A stretch of DNA of 34,803 bases from Anaerostipes hominis (ex Lee et al. 2021) (GTDB lineage: Bacteria; Bacillota; Clostridia; Lachnospirales; Lachnospiraceae). The notes under the pieces are model-generated. The model had not been told where the DNA came from, did not search any database, and was given only the letters and a program-made list of their open reading frames with translations. The translations under genes and the position numbers were made by a program. Positions within the stretch are counted from its first letter, which is position 1, and the number at the start of each line of letters is the position of its first letter. Shown piece after piece: positions 16,785 to 24,483 of this stretch. Location of the stretch: assembly GCF_002270485.1 (NCBI RefSeq), contig NZ_NQOG01000025.1, forward strand, positions 1 to 34,803, written 5' to 3'.

Positions 16785-17921
16785 TTATCTGCCAATGGTA
16801 TTGTTCGCGATGACAATTCTCTGGATTTCGTTGCTTCCCTCAAAAATCTGGAAGATCTTCGCGTCACGGAGAAGTTTTTCTACCGGATATTCTCTGCTGT
16901 ATCCGTATCCGCCGAACATCTGGATGGCTTCTGATGCCACCTCCATGGCAATATCGCTGGCGTAGCATTTTGCAATAGCCGCTTCCTTAGAATGAGGAAG
17001 TCCAAGATCCATCTTTGTCAGTGCATGGGCAACCATCTGGCGGGCTGTCTCTGTCTTGATCGCCATATCTGCGATCTTAAACTGCAGCGCCTGATTTCTG
17101 ATGATCGGTTTTCCAAACTGGATTCTTTCTTTTCCGTAGGCAATTGCCTCATTGATGCCTCTCTGTGCAATTCCGGCTGCTACACAGCCCATCCATGCCC
17201 TGGCCTGGTCAAGGGTCTTCATGGCGATTCCAAATCCTTTTCCTTCCTGCCCGATCAGGTTCGCTGCCGGAATTCTGCAGTCTTCCAGGACAACGTCACA
17301 TGTGTTGGATGTACGAATTCCCATCTTATCTTCTTCATTTCCGGTGCTCAGTCCAGGTGTTCCTGCATCCACAAGGAACATGGAGATACCTTTTACACCC
17401 TTGCTTTTATCGGTCATAGCCGTAATGCAGTAGAAGGAAGCGATCCCGCCGTTTGTGATAAAGCATTTTCTTCCGTTCAGTATGTATTCGTCTCCGTCTT
17501 TCACTGCAGTTGTTGTACCTGCTCCTGCATCTGAACCTGCTCCCGGCTCTGTGAGGCAGAATGCTCCGAATCCGCCCTCGATGATCTGATCACAGACATG
17601 CTTCTTTTGTTCTTCGTTTCCTGCAATGAGAACCGGCTTTGTTCCCAGTCCGCTGGCAGAAATCGTGGTGGCAAATCCTGCATCCGCGATTGCCATCTCC
17701 TCGATCAGCGCCGCAACATCTACTCTGGAAAGACCCGGTCCGCCGTATTCCTCAGGGACTTCGAGGGAGTGCAGCTGCATCTCGATCGCTTTATCATAAA
17801 TCTCTTTCGGCCATTCTCCTGAACGGTCAAATTCTTTACACTGTTCTTTGACTTCATTCTCGCAAAACTCTCTCACATCCTGCAGTAAATCGTTTGCCTC
17901 TTCTGAAATTAAATATGCCAT
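16785..17921 (-). CDS. Acyl-CoA dehydrogenase, short-chain (butyryl-CoA dehydrogenase-like)
   Basis: The 378-residue flavoenzyme interconverts an acyl-CoA and its 2-enoyl-CoA using Etf as electron partner. Visible marks are FCLTEPGAGSDAG and FITNGG around the flavin, QALQFKIADMA, MFGGYGYSREYPVEKLLRDAK, and IFEGSNEIQRIVIANN, whose Glu is the expected catalytic base. It resembles the crotonyl-CoA/butyryl-CoA enzymes of butyrate producers, but the true chain length cannot be read from sequence. It lacks the usual butyrate neighbours (crt, hbd, thl) and sits between lactate dehydrogenase and etfB. Related lactate clusters of Anaerobutyricum and Anaerostipes are recalled to carry such a gene. Its role there is unsettled. 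Confidence 0.9.
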   Translation of the reverse strand: MAYLISEEANDLLQDVREFCENEVKEQCKEFDRSGEWPKEIYDKAIEMQLHSLEVPEEYGGPGLSRVDVAALIEEMAIADAGFATTISASGLGTKPVLIAGNEEQKKHVCDQIIEGGFGAFCLTEPGAGSDAGAGTTTAVKDGDEYILNGRKCFITNGGIASFYCITAMTDKSKGVKGISMFLVDAGTPGLSTGNEEDKMGIRTSNTCDVVLEDCRIPAANLIGQEGKGFGIAMKTLDQARAWMGCVAAGIAQRGINEAIAYGKERIQFGKPIIRNQALQFKIADMAIKTETARQMVAHALTKMDLGLPHSKEAAIAKCYASDIAMEVASEAIQMFGGYGYSREYPVEKLLRDAKIFQIFEGSNEIQRIVIANNTIGR

Positions 17922-17960
17922 AATTGATTTCTCCTTTATAGATAAATAGTTGGTTTTACA

Positions 17961-19388
17961 TTATAACTTGTAGCAGACTTTGCCCGGATTCAGAATCATA
18001 TTCGGATCAAAGACAGTTTTTACGCCTTCCATGATACGCATGCTGACCGGTCCCACAGATTCTGCCAGGTAGTCAAGCTTTCCGTGTCCAATGCCGTGTT
18101 CTCCGGAGATCAGCCCTCCGAATTCCGTGGCTTTTTCGTACACTTTTTTCATAAACACTGATACTTGCTTTCTGAATTCCTCCTCCTGCATATCATTGCT
18201 GCAAGTATAAATATGCAGATTTCCGTCTCCCGCATGGCCGAAACTTTTTACCCTGAAATCAGCTTCTGCTTCCAGAGACTTGGTATAGGTTAAAAACTCG
18301 GCAATCTTATTCGTAGGTACGACCACATCACATTCATCCAAAAGCACAGTATCCGCCTCAATGGCCTCTAAAAGAGCACTTCTCACAGCCCACGCGTCAC
18401 GTTTCAGTGCCGGTGTATCAGCTACCAGAACATCGATGGCTCCCGCCTCCAAGACAACCTCAGAGGCTGCCTCTATGATATCTTCCAGCTGTTCTTCTGA
18501 GTCCCCGTCAAAGGTGGCCAGCAGATAAGCACCGACCTCCACGCCTTCCATTTCTTTTGGATAAACCTTCTTTCCCAGGAACTTCTCCGTATCCATGACG
18601 ACATCCTTTTCCATAAACTCCAAGGCCTGAGGATGCAGATGATTCATGAAAAACCGGGGCACTGTGGCAATACAGTCTTCCAAAGTTTCATAGGGAATGA
18701 TCAGGCTGATAACCGCTTTCGGCTGAGGGATCAATTTAAGAGTCAGCTCTGTTATGACTCCCAATGTCCCTTCCGATCCGATCATCAGATTCAGCAGGCT
18801 GTATCCGGAACTGGTTTTGGAAACTGTCGCCCCCAATTTGACAATCTCGCCGGTGGGAAGAACGACCGTCATCGCCCTGACATAATCTCTCGTAGTCCCG
18901 TATTTTACAGCCCTCATACCGCCGGCATTGGTTGCCACATTCCCGCCTACTGTTGCAAATTTTTCTCCCGGGTCCGGCGGATACAAAAGCCCCTGCTTTT
19001 GTGCATCTTCCGCCAGATCGTTTAGAAGAACTCCGGGCTGTATCGTCACCACAAAGTTTTCTTTGTCATAGCCCAGGATTTTATTCATTTTCGTTATAGA
19101 CAGCATGACTCCGCCGTGTATGCTGACGGCTCCTCCTACCAGCCCGGTTCTGGCTCCGCTTGGCGTCACTGGAATCTTTTGCTCATTACAAAGCTTCATC
19201 ACCGCTGCAACTTCTTCTGTAGTCAATGGTTCTACTACCGCTTCGGGTTTTGCCTTTCCGTAGATCGACATCTCATCGTGGGTAAAATCATCATTGATCT
19301 CATCTCCCGTATAGACACGCTTGGGTGCAATCTCATTCAGACGGTCAATGATTTCCTGTGTCACTTTGCCGTATTCATATTCGCTCAT
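17961..19388 (-). CDS. FAD-linked lactate dehydrogenase (GlcD/LctD type), copy 1
   Basis: ATG 19388 follows AAGGAGG by 5 bases; the upstream TTG 19403 is inside that ribosome site. The 475-residue protein shares all motifs with the copy at 10465: [53 protein letters not shown] and SGEHGIGHGK. By context it oxidises D-lactate (L-lactate after racemisation by LarA) to pyruvate, with EtfAB of the same operon as acceptor. It follows larA by 20 bases. It is clearly a paralogue of copy 2 but diverged enough to argue for a distinct partner, not a recent duplication. Confidence 0.9.
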   Translation of the reverse strand: MSEYEYGKVTQEIIDRLNEIAPKRVYTGDEINDDFTHDEMSIYGKAKPEAVVEPLTTEEVAAVMKLCNEQKIPVTPSGARTGLVGGAVSIHGGVMLSITKMNKILGYDKENFVVTIQPGVLLNDLAEDAQKQGLLYPPDPGEKFATVGGNVATNAGGMRAVKYGTTRDYVRAMTVVLPTGEIVKLGATVSKTSSGYSLLNLMIGSEGTLGVITELTLKLIPQPKAVISLIIPYETLEDCIATVPRFFMNHLHPQALEFMEKDVVMDTEKFLGKKVYPKEMEGVEVGAYLLATFDGDSEEQLEDIIEAASEVVLEAGAIDVLVADTPALKRDAWAVRSALLEAIEADTVLLDECDVVVPTNKIAEFLTYTKSLEAEADFRVKSFGHAGDGNLHIYTCSNDMQEEEFRKQVSVFMKKVYEKATEFGGLISGEHGIGHGKLDYLAESVGPVSMRIMEGVKTVFDPNMILNPGKVCYKL

Positions 19389-19408
19389 CTTCTCCTCCTT
19401 CAAAAATC

Positions 19409-20698
19409 TCAGTTTCTGTTTCTTACAATAACTGCAACACCGTCCGGTATCACAGTGATCTTACTGTTTTCTTTGCCCAGATACTCATCGGCCAAGCGGA
19501 TCGCATCTTCCACGCTGTCCGCATAGTCCATCTGCATCTCCTCCACCATGTCCTTCGGAGCCTGCGTCACCAGGATGACTTTATACTTTAATAGGATACG
19601 GCATAAGATCTGGGACTCCCATTGGTCAGGCACTGTGGAGTTCCGGTCTGTAGCGAGAAATCTCTGCATGATCTTTTCCTTATCCTTCTCCTTTGCAAAA
19701 GTGTCATACAGCTCCTTGCCGCCGTGTCCGTCAATGCAGCTTGCAGCCATAATAATGACTCCGCCCGGCCGGCAGGTGGCTTCCGCCGCAGTCATGCCTT
19801 TGACTGACTGGTAAATATTCTGATCCAGAGGGTAACCCCCGTTGGTGGATATGACGATGTCGGAAGGTACTGCGTCCACTCCTGAAAGCTGATCCACGAA
19901 CCGGCAGCCCTTTTCATGAGCTTTTTCATAGTGCCCCGCGAATGCCTCGATCACCTTTTTATCTTCATCCAGCACAACGTTTATGATAAAAGCCAGTTTT
20001 GCCTTTCCAGCCGCATAGATCATATCTCTGTGAATAGGGTTTCCTTCAAGAATTCCTGTTCTGGCATGGGAATCATCAATAAACTCTGAGCAGTGGTTGG
20101 CCAGTACCGTTGTTCTGCTGGAGACTCCCGGAAGCACGCTCTTTCTTCCTCCGGAAAAACCTGCAAAAAAGTGGGGTTCAATGAATCCTTCCGAGATTAG
20201 AAGATCGGCCTCCCAGGCAATTTTGTTGATTAAAAGCTCTCCTCCGGATGGAAGCTTTCCAAGGCTTACCATATCCTCCGGCTTCCCGCTTTCGTGCACT
20301 ACAAACCTGATATCCGGATGATCCACCATATCTTCCCCAAACTTTGAGATCAGTTCTTCTCTTGTGGTAGGACGGTGAAATCCCGTGGCGATTAAAACTG
20401 TAATCTCTGCATCAGGATTTCCCTGCTTGATCTCCTCCAAAACAGCCGGCATGATAACCTTGCTTGGAACCGGACGAGTATGGTCGCTGGCGATCATCAC
20501 AATATTGTCTTTTCCCCTGGCCAGTTCTTTTAGCCTCGGTGTTCCCACCGGATGCATCAGGGCATCCCTGACCAGATCTTCCTCTCCCATCTTTGCCTGA
20601 TAATCATGGGCTTTTGATAAGAGGATTCCTGCTAGCCGCTCCTCCGGGATCTCAATCGCTAATTTCCCTTTTCCGTAGGGAAGGTTTATCATTTTCAT
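19409..20698 (-). CDS. larA: Lactate racemase, nickel-pincer (LarA)
   Basis: LarA interconverts D- and L-lactate with a nickel-pincer nucleotide bound to a lysine. Residues known from the Lactobacillus enzyme are all present with a small offset: His108 (GFHRP), His176 (EPHFFAG), Lys186 (SGGRKS, the cofactor lysine) and His202 (ANHCSEF); SDHTRP at 71-76 is also typical. At 429 residues it is full length. GGAGG precedes ATG 20698 and the gene starts 21 bases after lctP. The cofactor-making genes larB, larC and larE are not in this window. With one racemase, the D-type dehydrogenases can serve both lactate isomers. LarA homologues with other 2-hydroxy-acid substrates exist, but the neighbours favour lactate. 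Confidence 0.92.
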   Translation of the reverse strand: MKMINLPYGKGKLAIEIPEERLAGILLSKAHDYQAKMGEEDLVRDALMHPVGTPRLKELARGKDNIVMIASDHTRPVPSKVIMPAVLEEIKQGNPDAEITVLIATGFHRPTTREELISKFGEDMVDHPDIRFVVHESGKPEDMVSLGKLPSGGELLINKIAWEADLLISEGFIEPHFFAGFSGGRKSVLPGVSSRTTVLANHCSEFIDDSHARTGILEGNPIHRDMIYAAGKAKLAFIINVVLDEDKKVIEAFAGHYEKAHEKGCRFVDQLSGVDAVPSDIVISTNGGYPLDQNIYQSVKGMTAAEATCRPGGVIIMAASCIDGHGGKELYDTFAKEKDKEKIMQRFLATDRNSTVPDQWESQILCRILLKYKVILVTQAPKDMVEEMQMDYADSVEDAIRLADEYLGKENSKITVIPDGVAVIVRNRN

Positions 20699-20719
20699 AA
20701 GTCACCTCCGTCGAATGTA

Positions 20720-22270
20720 TTAAATAAATCTAAGTCCCAAAAATGCGATCACTCCGTAAAGTACGATAAACAGAATGAAGTATTTCATGGACCCGTTCAG
20801 TATCCTGCTCTCTTTTCCCACTGTTCCCGTAGCTGCCACAGCAATGGCAATGCTCTGGGGTGAGATGATCTTTCCCGCCGTGGACCCTACTGTATTGGCC
20901 GCCGCCAGCCAGACATCGTTCATACCGAGTGTATGGGCTGTCTGGACCTGAAGACCGGTAAAGAGGACACTCGAAGATGTGGCGCTTCCCGTCACGAAGG
21001 TTCCGATCGAACCGATGAGCGGTGCCACCAGAGGATAAAAAGAACCGGTGACTGCCACAATCAAAGCCGCAATATCGCTGATCATTCCGCTGTATCCCAT
21101 GACTTTTGCTGTTGCCAGAACGGATACGATGGTAAGGACCGTCTTTGACATCTGTATCAAAGTGTCTCTCAATACCATTCCGATCTCTCTTAATGAGGCT
21201 CCCTGTGCTTTTCCTCCGATCAGAGCCGCTAAAAAAATCAGAACACCCGGTGTCGCCAGCCAAGTGAAAGTATACGGGGCTGCATCCGCACCTGTATAAA
21301 TTTGAACAGAACTCTTTACGCTCGCCAGCGGATCGTGAATGGCCGGGACAAGACTGGAAGTCAGCAGAAGAAATACCAGGATCAGCAGAAACGGAAGCCA
21401 TGCGATAACTGCCCTTTTTAATCCAAGAGGTTCCCTTCCGGATTGTTCCGAATTTTCAAGCCCGTGAAGAATGTATTCCGGGTCCTCTTTTTTCTTCAAA
21501 AGTTTTGCCGCCAGGATCGTGACAGCCATGCTGCATACAGAGCCGATTACAGCCGGAAGTTCAGCCCCCACAAACTTTGCCGTAAGGTATTCCGGAATAA
21601 TAAATCCTAATCCGGATAGCAGCGTGATCATGCCGATTCCCTTCAGTCCTTTGACAGAACCCCCTGTCATGATCATCATTAAAAACGGTGTCAGGACTAC
21701 CAGGACTGCAAGCTGTATTACAACGGCTACTGCTACGCCTTTGGAATCCAGGCCGCTCACAGAGGCAGCCGTGATGGTTGGAATGCCGATCGATCCGAAT
21801 GCAGTGGGCGTTGCATTGGCAACCAGACATACCGTTGCCGCAAAGATCGGGCTGATGCCAAGCCCGCATAAGATACTGGCCGGAATCGCAACTGCCGTTC
21901 CAAAGCCGGCCATCCCTTCCATGAATCCTCCAAATCCCCATGCAATGATGAGGATCAGAATCCGTTTGTCTCTGGATACACTGGTCAGCATCCGTTTAAT
22001 TAAATCCATATTTTTTGTATGTACCGTCAGGTTGTAAGTGAAAATGGCCGCGATAATGACGAGACAGATCGGCCAGATCCCCATAGCCGCTCCCTCCAGT
22101 GTTCCGGTAAGAGCATCAATGAGCGGCATTTTCCAGAGAAACAGTGCAAGAACTAGTGTGATCGCAAGTGAAATAGGACAGGCTTTGTATCCTGGCATTT
22201 TAAGACCGCTCAAGGCAGCCATCAGCCAAAGAATAGGGAGCAAAGCCAAAATAAATTTGATGAACATCAC
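20720..22270 (-). CDS. lctP: Lactate permease (LctP/LldP family)
   Basis: This is an integral membrane carrier that imports lactate with protons. The 516 residues hold a dozen or more hydrophobic segments, and the family signature regions FGGFMEGMAGFGTAVAIPA (near 115), ANATPTAFGSIGIPT and GSIGTFVTGSATSSSVLF are intact. AAAGGAG precedes GTG 22270 by 9 bases and ATG 22267 by 12; either could be the start. It is the first gene of operon 1, behind a promoter overlapped by two GntR-type operators. Its leading place fits uptake as the first step of the pathway. Confidence 0.94.
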   Translation of the reverse strand: MMFIKFILALLPILWLMAALSGLKMPGYKACPISLAITLVLALFLWKMPLIDALTGTLEGAAMGIWPICLVIIAAIFTYNLTVHTKNMDLIKRMLTSVSRDKRILILIIAWGFGGFMEGMAGFGTAVAIPASILCGLGISPIFAATVCLVANATPTAFGSIGIPTITAASVSGLDSKGVAVAVVIQLAVLVVLTPFLMMIMTGGSVKGLKGIGMITLLSGLGFIIPEYLTAKFVGAELPAVIGSVCSMAVTILAAKLLKKKEDPEYILHGLENSEQSGREPLGLKRAVIAWLPFLLILVFLLLTSSLVPAIHDPLASVKSSVQIYTGADAAPYTFTWLATPGVLIFLAALIGGKAQGASLREIGMVLRDTLIQMSKTVLTIVSVLATAKVMGYSGMISDIAALIVAVTGSFYPLVAPLIGSIGTFVTGSATSSSVLFTGLQVQTAHTLGMNDVWLAAANTVGSTAGKIISPQSIAIAVAATGTVGKESRILNGSMKYFILFIVLYGVIAFLGLRFI

Positions 22271-22319
22271 AAGCAGAAACTCCTTTCGGTTTAAGACGAC
22301 GAGTTACAATCCAAATAAA

Positions 22320-22332
22320 TTGGTTCTACCAA
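22320..22332. promoter_or_regulatory. GntR/FadR-type operator in the lctP leader
   Basis: TTGGT-TCT-ACCAA is a perfect palindrome, extended to 15 bp as ATTGGTTCTACCAAT. It lies about 10-22 bases after the predicted transcription start and 50 bases before lctP. Confidence 0.85.
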
Positions 22333-22348
22333 TCCCCTGTTGTCCCTT

Positions 22349-22361
22349 ATGGTAGGACCAA
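22349..22361. promoter_or_regulatory. GntR/FadR-type operator over the lctP -10 region
   Basis: ATGGT-AGG-ACCAA has one mismatch from the TTGGT-N3-ACCAA core. Its centre is 29 bp from that of the neighbouring site. It covers the -10 and part of the spacer of the predicted promoter, so binding should block RNA polymerase. Confidence 0.82.
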
Positions 22362-22377
22362 TTTCTTCATTTGTCAA
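22349..22377 (-). promoter_or_regulatory. Promoter of operon 1 (lctP-larA-ldh-acd-etfBA)
   Basis: On the minus strand TTGACA (22377-22372), a 17-bp spacer, and TACCAT (22354-22349). The -35 is perfect and the -10 is 4/6, partly dictated by the overlapping operator. Transcription would start near 22342. Confidence 0.65.
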
Positions 22378-22466
22378 GCCCATTTGCATGAACAAGTCTC
22401 ATAATACCCTATATTTTTTGTGCAAAACGCCGAAGTTTATATCGTTTCCATAATTTATCCTATTCG

Positions 22467-22492
22467 GTGAAACAGGCCTGCAGCTGTTTCAC
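22467..22492. repeat. Inverted repeat upstream of the lctP promoter
   Basis: GTGAAACAG and CTGTTTCAC, 9 bp each, are separated by 8 bases. It lies about 90 bp upstream of the lctP -35 and is followed by no T-tract. The arms differ from the TTGGT operator, so a second regulator is possible. The rest of the gap 22271-22537 shows no gene. Confidence 0.45.
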
Positions 22493-22530
22493 AGAACATT
22501 CCATTTTTTATAAAATTCATGAAATCTCAC

Positions 22531-22575
22531 AAAAATAAAAAGCTTCTCTGATCTCAAATAATCAGAGAAGCTTTT
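22531..22575 (-). terminator. Terminator of hisS and its operon
   Basis: On the minus strand perfect 15-bp arms AAAAGCTTCTCTGAT and ATCAGAGAAGCTTTT with an 8-base loop are followed by TATTTTT. It lies about 30 bases past the hisS stop and insulates lctP from the upstream operon. Confidence 0.92.
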
Positions 22576-22606
22576 GCCTCTGTACACTGTAAAAAACAGG
22601 CCGTCC

Positions 22607-23848
22607 TTATAATGCACTTTTTATATCGTCCAGAGAAATTTCTATCTCTTCTCCGGATTCCATGTTTTTCAGTCTTCCTTTATTTTCTTTTAATTCATTC
22701 TCACCGATAATGATCGTGTTTTGTGCCCGGAGCTTGTTTGCATATTTCATCTGTGCCTTTACCCCTCGTCCAAGGTAGTCTGTCTCCACCTTGAATCCTT
22801 CCGTGCGCAGACCGGAAACGATCTCATAAGCTCTTGCCCTGGCTTCTTTTCCGAGAATTCCCACATAGAGGTTCAGGGGCCTGCCCGCGGGAAGTTCTAC
22901 TCCTTCCTCTTCAAGGAAAAATAAGATACGCTCTACTCCCATGCCAAATCCAACCGAAGGCATGGACACTTTTCCGTCGATCTCATGGACTAAATTATCA
23001 TATCTTCCTCCGCCGCACAGGGTAAAACCTTCCCCATTTACAAACTCAAACACGGTCTTTGTGTAATAATCGAGCCCGCGGACAATGCCTGTGTCCACTT
23101 CATAAGGAATATTCAGGCTGTCCAGGAGGCTTTTCAGCTCTTCAAAATGTTCTCTGCACTCTTCGTCCAGATAGTCGATCGTTCTCGGTGCATCCTTGAT
23201 GATCTCTTTACAGGAAGGCACTTTGCAGTCGATGACTCTCAGCGGATTCTTCTCCATCCTCTCCCGGCAGGTCGGACAAAGCTTGTCCTCATGCCGGTGA
23301 AGGTACGCAAAAAGAGCCTCGTTGTAATCCTTTCTGCAGTTTGAGCATCCGATACTGTTGATGTGAAGTTTTGCATCAGTAAGACCGATCTTATTGATAA
23401 AAGATGTCACCAGGGTGATCAGTTCCACTTCCGCCAGCGGACTCTGGGCACCTACAAATTCGATTCCGAACTGGTGGTGCTGTCTGAGTCTTCCGCTCTG
23501 TGGTTTTTCATAGCGGAAAGCCGGGGTAATATAAAACATCTTTACCGGCTGGGGTTCGTTCTGCATTCCGTGCTCCAGATAAGCGCGGATGGCTCCCGCA
23601 GTCCCTTCCGGTTTTAAGGTAATGCTCCGGTTTCCTTTATCTTCAAAGGTATACATCTCTTTCTGGACCACATCCGTTGTCTCTCCCACGCTTCGCTGAA
23701 ACAGTACGGTGTGCTCAAAAACAGGCGTAATGATTTCATGGATATTATATGTCTCACACAGGTCTTTAAACACGTTCTCCAGATATGTCCGTTTCTGCAT
23801 TTCCTCTCCGTACCAGTCCTTCGTCCCTCTCGGTGCTTGTGTTATCAT
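22607..23848 (-). CDS. hisS: Histidyl-tRNA synthetase
   Basis: This class II synthetase charges tRNA-His. At 413 residues it has the expected start [12 protein letters not shown], motif 2 around [20 protein letters not shown], the histidine loop [25 protein letters not shown], and motif 3 [11 protein letters not shown], followed by the anticodon-binding domain. It also has a cysteine group ([17 protein letters not shown]). AAAAGGAGG stands 9 bases before ATG 23848. Both the ribosome site and the first 27 codons lie within the 3' end of the HD-GYP gene. It is the last gene before a strong terminator. Confidence 0.97.
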   Translation of the reverse strand: MITQAPRGTKDWYGEEMQKRTYLENVFKDLCETYNIHEIITPVFEHTVLFQRSVGETTDVVQKEMYTFEDKGNRSITLKPEGTAGAIRAYLEHGMQNEPQPVKMFYITPAFRYEKPQSGRLRQHHQFGIEFVGAQSPLAEVELITLVTSFINKIGLTDAKLHINSIGCSNCRKDYNEALFAYLHRHEDKLCPTCRERMEKNPLRVIDCKVPSCKEIIKDAPRTIDYLDEECREHFEELKSLLDSLNIPYEVDTGIVRGLDYYTKTVFEFVNGEGFTLCGGGRYDNLVHEIDGKVSMPSVGFGMGVERILFFLEEEGVELPAGRPLNLYVGILGKEARARAYEIVSGLRTEGFKVETDYLGRGVKAQMKYANKLRAQNTIIIGENELKENKGRLKNMESGEEIEISLDDIKSAL

Positions 23849-24470
23849 TTACAGTTCCTCCTTTTATTGTATCTGTATCGTGCAGATTACTCTTTTCTAA
23901 TATTCTAAGCATTTCTTCTGAAAATGCAACCCGCTGAAACGCGAGAAACACTTTCATGTCAAAATTCTTCACTTCCTCGATCATGACTTCCAGGGCGGTT
24001 TCAACGGAAAATCCCTCCCGGTAATCCCTGTTGGCGATCAAAGCTCCGAAGATATCGCAGACATGCATAATCCTGCCTACCAGCGGGATCTCATCTCTCT
24101 TTAAGTTGCTCGGATATCCGGTGCCGTCATAGTGTTCATGGTGGTACAGCACCGCATCCAGCACAATATCATCATATCCATGCTCCACCAGAATTGAATG
24201 GCCGATCGTAGAATGCATGCGCAGATAGCGTGTCTCATCTACTGCAAGGATCTGTTCTTCCTTCTCATTCATGTAAAAATTCAGCCGGACTTTTCCAATA
24301 TCGTGGAGAAGGCCCGCCACCGCCAGATCATAGCAGGCTGCCTCATCCAGTCCCAGTTCTTTTCCCACACTGTATGCAAGGTTGCTCACAACGATCCCAT
24401 GTTCAATGGAATCATCCAGACCGACCTGGATCGGAGTCTCTACATCGCGGGATTCATATTTCATCGGCAT
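23766..24470 (-). CDS. HD-GYP domain protein (predicted cyclic-di-GMP phosphodiesterase)
   Basis: The 234-residue cytosolic protein is almost wholly an HD-GYP domain. It has His24, His56-Asp57 (GLLHDIGK), His86 (MHSTIGH), and [11 protein letters not shown] at 110-120, which carries a full GYP-type motif, then [21 protein letters not shown]. There is no receiver or sensor domain. Family members hydrolyse cyclic-di-GMP, although activity cannot be assumed. It starts 13 bases after hemZ behind AGGTGG. The last 27 codons overlap the start of hisS in another frame, an 83-base overlap, and look like a read-through tail without domain features. Confidence 0.88.
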   Translation of the reverse strand: MPMKYESRDVETPIQVGLDDSIEHGIVVSNLAYSVGKELGLDEAACYDLAVAGLLHDIGKVRLNFYMNEKEEQILAVDETRYLRMHSTIGHSILVEHGYDDIVLDAVLYHHEHYDGTGYPSNLKRDEIPLVGRIMHVCDIFGALIANRDYREGFSVETALEVMIEEVKNFDMKVFLAFQRVAFSEEMLRILEKSNLHDTDTIKGGTVNDNTSTERDEGLVRRGNAETDISGERV

Positions 24471-24483
24471 ATCATAACACCAC

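Noticed and set aside
21471-22037. 188-codon plus-strand open frame inside lctP
   Set aside because: It lies antisense to a clearly functional permease, has no ribosome site or family features, and mirrors the hydrophobic codon pattern of lctP.
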